Part shown: positions 44,119 to 54,492 of the stretch, in pieces
Layout of the letters: each line of letters opens with the position of its first letter
Numbering within the stretch: the first letter of the stretch is position 1
DNA from: Terriglobales bacterium
Lineage (GTDB): Bacteria; Acidobacteriota; Terriglobia; Terriglobales; Acidobacteriaceae
Assembly (NCBI GenBank): GCA_025934735.1
Contig: JAICWP010000006.1
Coordinates: 124,001-188,000 of the forward strand
Length of the DNA: 64,000 nucleotides
Reading direction: 5' to 3'
Position numbers and translations under genes: made by a program
The notes under the pieces: generated by a model
Told to the model about the DNA's origin: nothing
Databases searched by the model: none
Seen by the model: the letters and a program-made list of their open reading frames with translations, nothing else

Positions 44119-46779
44119 ATGAATCTCCGCTTCCGAATCCTTATCACGGCCGTTTGTCTTTGTCATCTGCTGTTCACCACTCCCGTAGTAACCAGCCAGT
44201 TGCGCCCGGACGCAGCCCTGCAATTTCCGTCTGTCGCGGGATTGCACCCGCCGCCCTTGCAGCTGCAACTCCAGGCCCCCACGGCAGCCTGCAGCGGGAC
44301 CATTACCCACGTGCATTCCCCAGGACAGCCGGTGGAAACCATTATCCAGGCGTGCGAGCAGGAGCGCACCGGCGGCATTTATAAAGCCAACGGAAATGTG
44401 GTGCTCACCCACGGCAACTACCTGCTCTACGCCGACCACGTCACCTATGATCCGAAAACGGGAGACACCACCGAAACCGGTCACGTGATTCTGGATGGCG
44501 GCCCGCACGACGAGCACATGGAGGCCAGCCATGCCACCTACAATGTGGGCACCGAGAACGGTATCTTCTATGACGTGAAGGGCACCATCGGCGTGCGGTT
44601 TCACGGGCAGCTAGTGACGCTCACAACGTCCAACCCCTTCGCGCTGACCGGCAAGGTGGTGGACAAACTCGGCCCGGACCGCTATGTAGTGCACCACGGC
44701 ACTGTAACTTCCTGCCAGGTGCCGCATCCCATCTGGACTTTCAACGCCCCGCGCGTGGTGGTGGAGGTTGGCGGCGACGCCAAAATCTACCGCAGCACGT
44801 TCCGCGTGAAAGGCGTGCCCGCTTTCTTCATGCCCTATGCCACTCATCCGGTGGACCACCTGGGCCGCCATTCCGGCTTTCTGATGCCGAACTTCGGCAC
44901 CTCCAATATCAAGGGATTTATGCTCGGGGATTCTTTTTACTGGGCCATCAACCGGAGCATGGACGCCACCATCGGGGGTGAAATGTACTCCAGCCGTGGA
45001 TGGGCGGAACGCGGGACCTTCCGCGTGGCCCCCACGCAGCGCAGCTTCTTCGCCGCGACTTACTCCGGGGTTACCGATCGCGGCTATAAGCTGGCCAAAG
45101 GTGCGCCCGCGCCTTGTGCTGAGCGGACCGGCAACATCTGCAAACAGGGCGGCGAAGACATACGCGCTCTCGGTTCCACCAGCCTTGGCACCGATGCCCG
45201 CGCCGTGGTCAATTTCGAATACCTCAGCTCTTTCATTTATCGTCTGGCGTTCAACTTCGTGATCACTCAGGGGCTTTCCTCGGAGGTGATTTCCAACGCA
45301 TTTGCCACCAAGAATTTTAACGGCTACTCCCTGAATGCGCTGGTGCAGCAGTATCAGGATTTCCAGAGCTTCGCGCCTAACGACATCATTACCATCCGTC
45401 ACACCCCGAGTTTCGATTTTTCCAGCGTGGACCGCCCCCTGGGCAATTCCCCGTTCTATTGGTCCTTCGACACCGAACTCGGTGGGCTGTCGCGCAATCA
45501 GCCCGCGCCCACCACAACGGATCGCACTAACTTTTTCCGCACTGCCACGGAAGTCGGCCGCTTCGATTTGCATCCCGACCTCTCCCTTCCCCTGCAGTTT
45601 CACGGCTGGGATTTTCGTCCCGAACTGGCTCTGGAGGACACGGCTTACACCCAGAGCCTGACTCCAGTCCCCGGCACCGTGGGCACTCCCAGCGGCGAAC
45701 CCCTTAACCGAAAGGCTGTCGAAGGCACCTTCGAGTTGCGCCCCCCCGCCCTCTCCCGTGTTTTTCAGCGCCAGCTCTTCGGCCGCAAGTTCAAACATGT
45801 GATCGAACCCCGGGTGGTGTACCGCTACGTGACCGGGGTCGATAACTTCAGCGACGTCCTGCGCTTCGATCAGCGGGACGTGCTCGCCAATACCAATGAG
45901 GTGGAGTACGGCATCACCAACCGGCTGTTTGCGAAGCGGACCAAGGTAGCTGATCCGGATTGCGAGTCCTCGTCCAATCCGGCCCAGCCGGCGCCTGCGC
46001 TGACCAGTGAAGCGCCGGAGAAGGCTGGTAGCCCGGGCGAAAATGCCGCCTCCACCACTCCCGTACCGGCCGAGGGCACGCAGGAAGCTGCGGGCAAGTC
46101 AGGAACTGAAACGACCTCTGCTGCTAACCCCGACCAGTGCGAACCGCCGCCCGCGCGAGAGCTCATCACCTGGCGCGTGGCCCAGAAGCGCTTCTTTAAT
46201 CCCAACTTCGGCGGAGCGGTGGTGCCTGGGCAACCGAACGTGTTCACCAGCACGGTGAACTTTACCGGCGTCGCCTTTCTCACCGATCCCGCGAACTACT
46301 CACCCATCATTTCCCGGTTTCGCATTCAGAACGGACCAGCGGATGCGGAGTGGGACCTGGATTATGACCTGCAAAAAGGCCGCATTAATGCCAGCACGGC
46401 ATTACTGGGTTACTCATTTGGCCAGTTCGGTATCGGCGGAAGTCATGCCTTCCTGCAGGCTCCGGGAGAAGTGCTGTCCACCGTTAATGCCCTTTCCGCT
46501 CCTCTCAAATTCAACCAGTGGCGCGTTATTGGGCGCTACGGTAACTCGAACCGTCACGGCTTCAGCGTGGCCGCCATGGCGGGGGTGGACGCGAATCTCA
46601 ATTCCCTGCAGTATTCCATGTACGAGGCGAATTACAATTTCAACTGTTGCGGCATCACCTTTGAACTGCAGCGCTGGGCCGTGGGGCCGGTGCGCACGGA
46701 AAATCAGTTCCGCTTCGCTTTTGCCCTGGCCAATATTGGCACCTTTGGCACCCTGCGCCGCATGCAGCGTCTGTTCTAG
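44119..46779 (+). CDS. lptD: LPS assembly outer membrane protein LptD
   Basis: An 886-residue precursor: signal peptide (about 1-26), OstA/LptA-like beta-jellyroll (about 75-220, with GGIYKANGNVVLTHGNYLLYADHVTY) and a large C-terminal beta-barrel. LptD inserts lipopolysaccharide into the outer leaflet together with LptE, and needs the Bam complex (bamD at 21654) for its own assembly. Cys pairs typical of LptD are present but not in the exact E. coli spacing. A Pro/Ala/Ser/Glu-rich insertion sits at residues about 616-676 between barrel strands. No lptE gene is seen next to it. Confidence 0.88.
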   Translation: MNLRFRILITAVCLCHLLFTTPVVTSQLRPDAALQFPSVAGLHPPPLQLQLQAPTAACSGTITHVHSPGQPVETIIQACEQERTGGIYKANGNVVLTHGNYLLYADHVTYDPKTGDTTETGHVILDGGPHDEHMEASHATYNVGTENGIFYDVKGTIGVRFHGQLVTLTTSNPFALTGKVVDKLGPDRYVVHHGTVTSCQVPHPIWTFNAPRVVVEVGGDAKIYRSTFRVKGVPAFFMPYATHPVDHLGRHSGFLMPNFGTSNIKGFMLGDSFYWAINRSMDATIGGEMYSSRGWAERGTFRVAPTQRSFFAATYSGVTDRGYKLAKGAPAPCAERTGNICKQGGEDIRALGSTSLGTDARAVVNFEYLSSFIYRLAFNFVITQGLSSEVISNAFATKNFNGYSLNALVQQYQDFQSFAPNDIITIRHTPSFDFSSVDRPLGNSPFYWSFDTELGGLSRNQPAPTTTDRTNFFRTATEVGRFDLHPDLSLPLQFHGWDFRPELALEDTAYTQSLTPVPGTVGTPSGEPLNRKAVEGTFELRPPALSRVFQRQLFGRKFKHVIEPRVVYRYVTGVDNFSDVLRFDQRDVLANTNEVEYGITNRLFAKRTKVADPDCESSSNPAQPAPALTSEAPEKAGSPGENAASTTPVPAEGTQEAAGKSGTETTSAANPDQCEPPPARELITWRVAQKRFFNPNFGGAVVPGQPNVFTSTVNFTGVAFLTDPANYSPIISRFRIQNGPADAEWDLDYDLQKGRINASTALLGYSFGQFGIGGSHAFLQAPGEVLSTVNALSAPLKFNQWRVIGRYGNSNRHGFSVAAMAGVDANLNSLQYSMYEANYNFNCCGITFELQRWAVGPVRTENQFRFAFALANIGTFGTLRRMQRLF

Positions 46780-46873
46780 GCTCCGCCATTCTTGTCGTGT
46801 ACCGCAATTCGGCGGACAGGATTTAAGATAACTGCTCACGGCCCGTTTGATCGCTCCTGAGGAGGCTACCTCC

Positions 46874-48481
46874 ATGCCCCGCATTCCCGTTGTCGCTGTG
46901 TTGCTAATGCTTGCGTTCCTGTCTCCCGCTACCGGGTTCGCCGCGTCTCCGCCGCAAGCCGCACCCTCCAGCATTTCTTTGGGCACGGTGGATTTCCCCA
47001 GTTCCTGCACACCCGCTGCTCAGAAAACGGTAGAACAAGGCGTGGCCCTCCTGCATTCCTTTCAGTACCAACAAGTCGAGCAGGCCTTCACTCAGGCGTC
47101 CGAGCAGGACCCGCGCTGCGCCATCGCTTACTGGGGCAAAGCCATGGGCTTGTATCACCAGTTGTGGGATTTCCCCACAGAAGCCACCTTGCATGACGGA
47201 CTGCAGGACGTGCAGCAGGGAAAGAAGCTTGCCCAGGGTACGGACCGCGAGCGCGCTTACCTTGCGGCCGCTGCGGCTTTCTATCAGAACAATCCCAAGC
47301 TGAGCCATGTCGAGCGCCGGCGGGCTTATTCCCAAGCGATGGCGCGGCTGCATGCGAAATTCCCTAACGATGATGAAGGCGCGGCCTTCTATGCCCTCTC
47401 CCTGGTTGCCTTAGCTGAAGAAGGCGACAAGGAAATGTCGAACCGCAAGCAAGCTATCGCCATCCTGCAGCCGCTGTTCCATAAGCACCCTGATAACCCC
47501 GGTATGGCGCACTACCTGATTCACGCCACAGACACGCCGCAGCTGGCCTCGCAAGGGCTGGAAGCGGCGCGGGCTTACGCCAAAATTGCGCCAGCCTCTT
47601 CGCATGCCCTGCACATGCCATCGCACATCTTTGTTCGCCTGGGACTTTGGCAGGAATGCATCAATTCGAACCTGGCGGCGGCCGCTGATGCCATACGCGC
47701 CCACCTGGCCGACCCCGGCTACGAGTTCCACGCTATGGACTTTCTGGACTACGCCTACCTGCAGAGCGGGCAGGACTCCAAGGCGCGGGCGTTGGTCGAG
47801 GAACTGAAGAGCGTTCCCGGCGCCAGCGGGGAGGAGATTGCCGATCACCAGGCGGTCACCGCCGCGCGCAATGCGCTCGAGTCGCACCAGTGGAAACAGG
47901 CTGCGGAGCTCCCGATTCCGAAGGTCAAACTCCTCTGGCAGGACAATACTTACTTCGCCCGCGTGGTCGGCGCCGCTCGCAGAGGCGATGTGGCCGGAGC
48001 CCGCCAGGACTTGGACAAGCTCAAAGAGATCATCGTTGCACGCAATGCCCACAATAAAGAGATGGGCTATGCAGGACATGCAGGCGACGCCATTGACCAG
48101 ATCGAGGCTGAAACCTGGCTGGCTTTCGCCGAAGGAAAAAGCGACGCCGCCTTAAAGAGCGTGGAGATTGCGGTTAAACGCGAAAAGGAAGAGGGCGTCG
48201 GCTACGATCGCCCGCCTGCGCTCGAAATGCAGGCCGACATGCTGCTGGAGCTAAAGCGCCCAGCCGAAGCCCTGGCCGCCTACAAGGCCGCCCTGCGCGA
48301 TTCGCCGCGGCGCTTCAATTCCCTTTACGGCGCGGCCCGCGCTGCCGAACTGGCGGGCAACGCCGCCGAAGCGCGCGAATACTACGCCACCCTGGTGCAG
48401 AGCTGCGAGCCGGGCGCTGACCGCGCGGAACTACAGACCGCCAAGAATTACCTCGCTCAGCACCAGCAGGCGGCTGAGTAG
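46874..48481 (+). CDS. Exported TPR-repeat protein
   Basis: About 535 residues from the ATG at 46874, with GGAGG at 46861-46865. A signal peptide (to about residue 23, GFAASPP) precedes TPR-like repeats, including FTQASEQDPRCAIAYWGKAM, the motif HALHMPSHIFVRLGLWQECI that marks a known group of secreted bacterial TPR proteins, and C-terminal repeats around AALRDSPRRFNSLYGAARAA. It probably binds other proteins in the periplasm. It follows lptD by 94 bp; whether it assists outer-membrane assembly is unproved. Confidence 0.8.
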   Translation: MPRIPVVAVLLMLAFLSPATGFAASPPQAAPSSISLGTVDFPSSCTPAAQKTVEQGVALLHSFQYQQVEQAFTQASEQDPRCAIAYWGKAMGLYHQLWDFPTEATLHDGLQDVQQGKKLAQGTDRERAYLAAAAAFYQNNPKLSHVERRRAYSQAMARLHAKFPNDDEGAAFYALSLVALAEEGDKEMSNRKQAIAILQPLFHKHPDNPGMAHYLIHATDTPQLASQGLEAARAYAKIAPASSHALHMPSHIFVRLGLWQECINSNLAAAADAIRAHLADPGYEFHAMDFLDYAYLQSGQDSKARALVEELKSVPGASGEEIADHQAVTAARNALESHQWKQAAELPIPKVKLLWQDNTYFARVVGAARRGDVAGARQDLDKLKEIIVARNAHNKEMGYAGHAGDAIDQIEAETWLAFAEGKSDAALKSVEIAVKREKEEGVGYDRPPALEMQADMLLELKRPAEALAAYKAALRDSPRRFNSLYGAARAAELAGNAAEAREYYATLVQSCEPGADRAELQTAKNYLAQHQQAAE

Positions 48482-48628
48482 TTCCAATTTCAGCTGGTAA
48501 GGCTCTGAAAATGGGCATAGAGGGTTACCACGGTAACTCTCCCGTTGCAGATCACCACCTGCAACTCCGCTCCTGGCGCGGGGTTGATACCAACAGCAGT
48601 TCCCAATTGCAAGCTGCAGGGAGGGCAA

Positions 48629-48889
48629 ATGAAACGGACTTTGACGTTGCTTCTTACACTGGCGGTGGCTCTGTGGGTATCCAGCCTGAGCGCGGCGGCG
48701 CAGGGGCGCGGCAGCCGGCCGATGTCAACCGGCATTGAACATGCCGAGTCCACGGCCAGCAGCAACGGGCAGCGCGGCATAGACAAGGCTGAAGCCAAGC
48801 AGAACATCCATAAGCATGCCAAGAAGGTCAAAGGGAAGAAAGCCGGCAAGAAGCTGGCCAAGGGCAAGAGCAAAGTGAAGCGCGCCTAA
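48629..48889 (+). CDS. Small exported lysine-rich protein
   Basis: An 86-residue precursor from the ATG at 48629 (GGGAGGG lies 7 bases upstream). The signal peptide ends around SAAAQG; the mature chain ends in a very basic tail with KKVKGKKAGKKLAKGKSK. It may bind acidic polymers or nucleic acid outside the inner membrane. No family is recognised. A hairpin terminator follows. Confidence 0.7.
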   Translation: MKRTLTLLLTLAVALWVSSLSAAAQGRGSRPMSTGIEHAESTASSNGQRGIDKAEAKQNIHKHAKKVKGKKAGKKLAKGKSKVKRA

Positions 48890-48910
48890 GTTGCGCCAAA
48901 GCGGTCGGCC

Positions 48911-48946
48911 GGCGGCGAGGCCGTGAGCTTCGCCGCCGTCTTTATT
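48911..48946 (+). terminator. Intrinsic terminator after the Lys-rich protein gene
   Basis: GGCGGCGA (48911-48918) pairs perfectly with TCGCCGCC (48930-48937) around an 11-base loop and is followed by GTCTTTATTT. It lies 21 bases after the stop codon at 48889. Confidence 0.75.
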
Positions 48947-49003
48947 TGGCCGCAACCAGAATTGCGGGGCCCATTTCCGTCCCTCCCGTACTAACATAGT
49001 GCG

Positions 49004-49867
49004 GTGGCAAGTTTCGAGAACCTCCCAGCCCCCCAAGATTTAGCAGCGAAACACGAGCGGCTGGCAACACGCCTGCGCTCGCTGGGTCGCACCTTGGTCG
49101 CCTACTCCGGCGGTGTGGACTCCGCCTTCCTGGCCGATGCCGCCCGCCAGGTAATGGGCGACAACATGCTGGCGGTGATTGCCGACTCCCCCAGCCTGGC
49201 ACGCTTTCAGTTGCAGGATGCGATTGCCTTCGCGCAGGAGCGGCAGATCCCGCTGGAGGTTGTGGCCACGCAGGAACTGGAACGGGTGGAGTATGTGCGC
49301 AATGACGCCAGCCGCTGTTTCCACTGCAAAGACGAGCTGTTCACTTTGATGGAGGAATTTCGCCGCCGGCGCGGGTTCGAGTGCATTGCCTATGGCGTGA
49401 ACGTGGATGACCAGGGTGACTTCCGCCCCGGGCAGCAGGCGGCCATGCGGCACAACGTGGCTGCGCCCTTGCTCGAAGCCGGCCTCGGCAAGGAGGAGAT
49501 TCGCGAACTGGCTCGGCTGGCCGGAATGCGCCTCTGGGACAAACCCGCCTCGGCCTGCCTATCTTCTCGCATCGAGTACGGCCGCCCCGTGACTCGCGAA
49601 GCCCTCGCCGCGGTGGAGCAGGGCGAAGAAGCTCTGCGCGCCCTCGGCTTCCGCCAGTTCCGCGTCCGCCATCACGGACAAATTGTGCGCCTCGAAATTG
49701 CCCGCGAGGAGCTGCCGCGAGCTTTCGATCCCAAGATGGCGGCGGAGTTCACCCGTGTCTTCAAGGCTCTGGGTTTCACCTACGTGACCCTGGACCTGGA
49801 GGGCTTCCGCTCCGGCTCCATGAACGCGCTTCTGTCGCTAGAACAGGTGAAGCGGCAGATCCCATGA
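49004..49867 (+). CDS. larE: ATP-dependent sacrificial sulfur transferase LarE family
   Basis: A 287-residue PP-loop enzyme with SGGVDS (35-40), CFHCKDELF around residues 105-113, and PASACLSSRI with Cys184 at the position of the sacrificial cysteine. LarE donates sulfur to pyridinium-3,5-biscarboxylic acid mononucleotide in nickel-pincer cofactor synthesis for lactate racemase and related enzymes. GTG start at 49004. No larA, larB or larC gene is in the window, so its pathway partners, if any, are elsewhere. Confidence 0.9.
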   Translation: MASFENLPAPQDLAAKHERLATRLRSLGRTLVAYSGGVDSAFLADAARQVMGDNMLAVIADSPSLARFQLQDAIAFAQERQIPLEVVATQELERVEYVRNDASRCFHCKDELFTLMEEFRRRRGFECIAYGVNVDDQGDFRPGQQAAMRHNVAAPLLEAGLGKEEIRELARLAGMRLWDKPASACLSSRIEYGRPVTREALAAVEQGEEALRALGFRQFRVRHHGQIVRLEIAREELPRAFDPKMAAEFTRVFKALGFTYVTLDLEGFRSGSMNALLSLEQVKRQIP

Positions 49868-49976
49868 AACGGGAGGCGTCTTCCAGACGTTCTCTCTCAC
49901 CCTCTGTACGCGTGCGGAGTCCGGCCTCCCGGAATGCGGCCCTGCCGCCGGTCATGAGATAATTCTGATTATTCTT

Positions 49977-50969
49977 GTGTACAGGCGGTTATCAGTGCTT
50001 TTTGTGCGACGCGGCTTTATTGCCCTGCTGTTGCTGTGCCTTGGCTGCACGGCCCAATCCGTGGACCAGGACGTCAGCCGGCGGGTGGAGCGCCAGGTGC
50101 GCGCTTACTACAAGGTTCCGGCCGGCGTGCAGATCGCGGTGGGCAGCCGCAAATCCAGCGAATTTCCCAATTATGACCAGGTGACGCTCACCTTCACCGA
50201 CGGGCCCCGCAAGCAGTCGCACGATTTCCTGCTCTCGAAGGATGGCAAAACCCTGGTGCGCTTCACCAAGCTCGACCTCACCAAAGATCCCTATGCCGAG
50301 GTCATGAGCAAGATTGACGTCAAGGGCCGCCCGGTTCGCGGCAACAAGGACGCCAAGGTCACCATCGTCAACTACGACGATTTCGAGTGCCCCTTCTGTG
50401 CCCGCATGCACGAAACCATGTTCCCGGGCGTGTTTAACGAATATCGGGACAAGATCCGCGTGATCTACAAGGATTTCCCGCTGATCGAGATCCATCCCTG
50501 GGCCATGCACGCCGCCGTGGACGCCAACTGCCTGGCCGCGCAGAACGATACTGCTTACTGGGAGTACGCCGATTACGTGCACGCCCACCACAACGACATT
50601 AATGGTGACAGCAAAAGCACCCTGGTGCAGCAATTCGCCAATCTTGATCGTGTCGCGTTGGAGCAGGGTCAGAAAAACGGCCTGGATGCCGCCAAGCTGC
50701 AGTCGTGCATTAAAGTACAGAATTCCGATGCGGTGCGGGCCTCCATGAAGGAAGGGGACGAACTGGGCGTGAATGCCACCCCCGCCCTGTTCATCAACGG
50801 CGAGAAACTGGACGGCGCTGTGCCGCCGCAGGAACTGCGGGGGGCCATTGATCGCGCCCTGACCGACGCGGGGGTGCAGCCACCGGCTAAGACGGCTCCC
50901 GCGGCCCAGCAGCCGGCGCCCGCGGCTCCGCAAAAACCGGCATCCGATTCGGGCCACACGGGCAAATAG
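49977..50969 (+). CDS. DsbA-family thiol oxidoreductase lipoprotein
   Basis: A 330-residue precursor with a lipobox-like LLLLCLGC (Cys24), a preceding domain of about 95 residues (VKG-DVSRRVERQ and PDYDQVTL-like strands), and a DsbA-like thioredoxin domain with CPFC (Cys138 and Cys141) and the cis-Pro loop NATPALFING. Such proteins form or isomerise disulfides in the envelope, as needed by proteins such as LptD. GTG start at 49977. A Pro/Ala-rich tail follows. It precedes the parvulin gene in the same direction. Confidence 0.85.
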   Translation: MYRRLSVLFVRRGFIALLLLCLGCTAQSVDQDVSRRVERQVRAYYKVPAGVQIAVGSRKSSEFPNYDQVTLTFTDGPRKQSHDFLLSKDGKTLVRFTKLDLTKDPYAEVMSKIDVKGRPVRGNKDAKVTIVNYDDFECPFCARMHETMFPGVFNEYRDKIRVIYKDFPLIEIHPWAMHAAVDANCLAAQNDTAYWEYADYVHAHHNDINGDSKSTLVQQFANLDRVALEQGQKNGLDAAKLQSCIKVQNSDAVRASMKEGDELGVNATPALFINGEKLDGAVPPQELRGAIDRALTDAGVQPPAKTAPAAQQPAPAAPQKPASDSGHTGK

Positions 50970-51083
50970 TGCAGTCATTCCAGTCTTTGGGACCATTCCA
51001 GCCGTTGTGTTCCGCAGCAGCCAGGGCCGAATCGGCAGTGGTCGCGGGGAGCGCAGTCCTATCTCTCCGCGGGTGGAGGAAAT

Positions 51084-52151
51084 TTGATAACTAAGTTGCC
51101 GCTTGCGCGCACGGTGGTGACGGCCATTCTCATTGCCGCCGCCCTGCTCTCGTTTTCCGCCTGCCAGAAGAAGAGCGCCAGCCCCGAAGTGATGGCCCGG
51201 GTGGATCGCCGCGAGATTACCCGCGCCGAGGTGCAGAAGTATTTTGAGAACCAGACCGCGGGCGCGCCCCAGGCGCCCTCGGGCGAGCAGGCCAACAGCC
51301 TTCGCCTCAGCATACTTCGCCAGCTGATTGACGATGAAATCCTGATGCAGCGCGCCGAAAAACTTGGCCTGCTGGCCACGGACGAGGAGGTGAACCGCAA
51401 GCTGAACGAGATCAAGGCGCCGTACACCCAGGAGGAATTCAATAAGCGCCTGCAGGAAAAGAAGATCACGCTCGACGACTTCAAGCACGACCTGCGCCGC
51501 AGCCTGACCGTGGAGAAAGTGCTCAACCGGGAGATCACCTCCAAAATCAACATCAGTGACCAGGACATCAGCAGCTACTACAACGCCCACAAAGCGGAAT
51601 TCAACCTTATCGAGCCGCAGTACCATCTGGCGCACATTCTGGTCACCAGCGCTCCCAACCCGCAAGTGCATAACCTGAAGAACGACAAGGCGCGCAACGA
51701 GGCCGAGGCCCGCAAAAAAATCCAGATGTTAGTGAACCGGCTGGACAGCGGCGAGGATTTTGCCACCCTGGCCATGAACTATTCTGAGGACCCGGAAACG
51801 GCGGGCACTGGCGGCGACCTGGGCTTTACTCCGGAATCGTCGCTCAAGGGCACCGATCCCGCCACCCGCGACGCTATTACCAAGCTCAAGCCCGGCCAGT
51901 ACAGCGGCATCATTCCGGTGGTGAATCCCACCACCCACCAGCTGTTCGGCTACCGCATCGTGAAGCTCATTGCCAAGGAGCCGGCCGGCCAGCGCGACCT
52001 CAATGATCCCCGCGTGCAGCAGGCCATCCGCGAGCAATTGCGCGACCGCCGCGAACAGCTGCTGAAAGCCGCTTTTTATGAGGTCATCCGCGACCAGGCC
52101 AAGGTGGAAAACTTTTACGCGGAGCAGATCCTGAACCAGGCAGGGAAGTAG
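51084..52151 (+). CDS. Peptidyl-prolyl isomerase, SurA/PpiC-type lipoprotein
   Basis: A 355-residue precursor with lipobox LSFSAC (Cys27), an N-terminal SurA-like helical chaperone domain (about residues 35-165, with ILRQLIDDEILMQRAEKLG), and a parvulin rotamase domain (about 175-300, with AHILVTSAPN and GGDLGF). It probably helps fold outer-membrane proteins. TTG start at 51084 because GGAGG lies 4 bases upstream. Together with the DsbA-like and TPR proteins and LptD it makes an envelope-folding group. Confidence 0.87.
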   Translation: MITKLPLARTVVTAILIAAALLSFSACQKKSASPEVMARVDRREITRAEVQKYFENQTAGAPQAPSGEQANSLRLSILRQLIDDEILMQRAEKLGLLATDEEVNRKLNEIKAPYTQEEFNKRLQEKKITLDDFKHDLRRSLTVEKVLNREITSKINISDQDISSYYNAHKAEFNLIEPQYHLAHILVTSAPNPQVHNLKNDKARNEAEARKKIQMLVNRLDSGEDFATLAMNYSEDPETAGTGGDLGFTPESSLKGTDPATRDAITKLKPGQYSGIIPVVNPTTHQLFGYRIVKLIAKEPAGQRDLNDPRVQQAIREQLRDRREQLLKAAFYEVIRDQAKVENFYAEQILNQAGK

Positions 52152-52180
52152 GCACGCCGGTTGGTTTCGATCTCAAGCTG

Positions 52181-52214
52181 TCTTCCTCTGTCTCTCCGTG
52201 CCTCCGCGGTGAAA
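52181..52214 (+). repeat. Single arm of the TCACCGC-type dispersed repeat
   Basis: CTCTGTCTCTCCGTG followed by CCTCCGCGGTGAAA: the same right arm as at 1361-1374 and 11104-11118, without a matching left arm. It lies between the stop codons of the parvulin and biotin-carrier genes. Confidence 0.4.
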
Positions 52215-52218
52215 AGGA

Positions 52219-52716
52219 CTACTCCACAATTGCCAGCACATCGCCGGCATTGACCGGGGTGCCGGGCGTGGCCAGGATCTTCTGAACGATTCCCTTCTTT
52301 GGCGACTTGAGCTCGTTCTGCATCTTCATAGCCTCAACCACCAGCACGCCCTGTCCCGCCTGCACTTGCTCTTTTTCCGCCACCAGCAGGCGCACCACCT
52401 TTCCCGGCATGGGAGCCACCAGCTTTTTGACTCCGGCGGCGGCGCCAGCGGACTGCCGTCGGCTGCGCAGCGAACGCGGGTCGCGCACCTCGGCCGCATA
52501 ACGCGCGCTACCCACCCAGAAATGCAGGTCCAGTGGCGTGAGTTCCCGCTTAACTTCGTAGGCGGTGCCATCAATCAGCAGGGAGAGCACGTTGGCTCGC
52601 GTCAGCACTGCATCCAACGCCACTTCTCGCCCGTTCAGGCGACAGTTCCAGCCAGACTTCTCCCGCGCCAGTTCCACGCGGTAGTCCTGGCCGTCAATGT
52701 TGACGTCGTAGATCAT
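52219..52716 (-). CDS. Biotin carboxyl carrier protein
   Basis: A 165-residue protein with a biotinyl-lipoyl domain at the C-terminus: APMPGKVVRLLV, then VVEAMKMQNEL with Lys131 as the attachment site. The N-terminal 90 residues are the linker/docking domain seen in acyl-CoA carboxylase carriers rather than in AccB. It follows the biotin carboxylase gene by 51 bp, and BirA (8939) would biotinylate it. No carboxyltransferase gene lies in the window. Confidence 0.9.
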   Translation of the reverse strand: MIYDVNIDGQDYRVELAREKSGWNCRLNGREVALDAVLTRANVLSLLIDGTAYEVKRELTPLDLHFWVGSARYAAEVRDPRSLRSRRQSAGAAAGVKKLVAPMPGKVVRLLVAEKEQVQAGQGVLVVEAMKMQNELKSPKKGIVQKILATPGTPVNAGDVLAIVE

Positions 52717-52767
52717 AGAAAAGCAGCCCTTGGCTGTGGGCCATTGGCCGTCCCCCTCGAGCTTCCG

Positions 52768-54288
<1,521 letters not shown>

Positions 54289-54437
54289 GCAGGGGTATGC
54301 GATCGGGCAGCCAAGCCCAATTTGCGATTGTAATTCACGATGATGGTGTGGAGGCAGGACTTCGCCCACCCGCCCAGCACGGAGCCCCGTGCCCACACAG
54401 GTCACGCCAGGCAGGCCCTCTCTCGCGCATCAAGCAA

Positions 54438-54475
54438 AACGCCCCGTCCGCCTTGCGGCGGAAGGGGCGTTGACC
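54438..54475 (-). terminator. Intrinsic terminator after the TPR lipoprotein gene
   Basis: AACGCCCCGTCCGCC (54438-54452) pairs with GGCGGAAGGGGCGTT (54457-54471) with one mismatch. On the minus strand the stem is followed by TTTT and then GCTT, and it begins 21 bases after the stop codon of the gene at 54493. Confidence 0.85.
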
Positions 54476-54492
54476 TAAGGAGGAGGGAACTC

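Noticed and set aside
44611-45798. 395-codon open frame on the minus strand
   Set aside because: Antisense to lptD; no recognisable motif.
49992-51671. 559-codon open frame on the minus strand
   Set aside because: It runs antisense to both the DsbA-like and parvulin genes, whose motifs are clear; one frame over two genes is a composition artefact.
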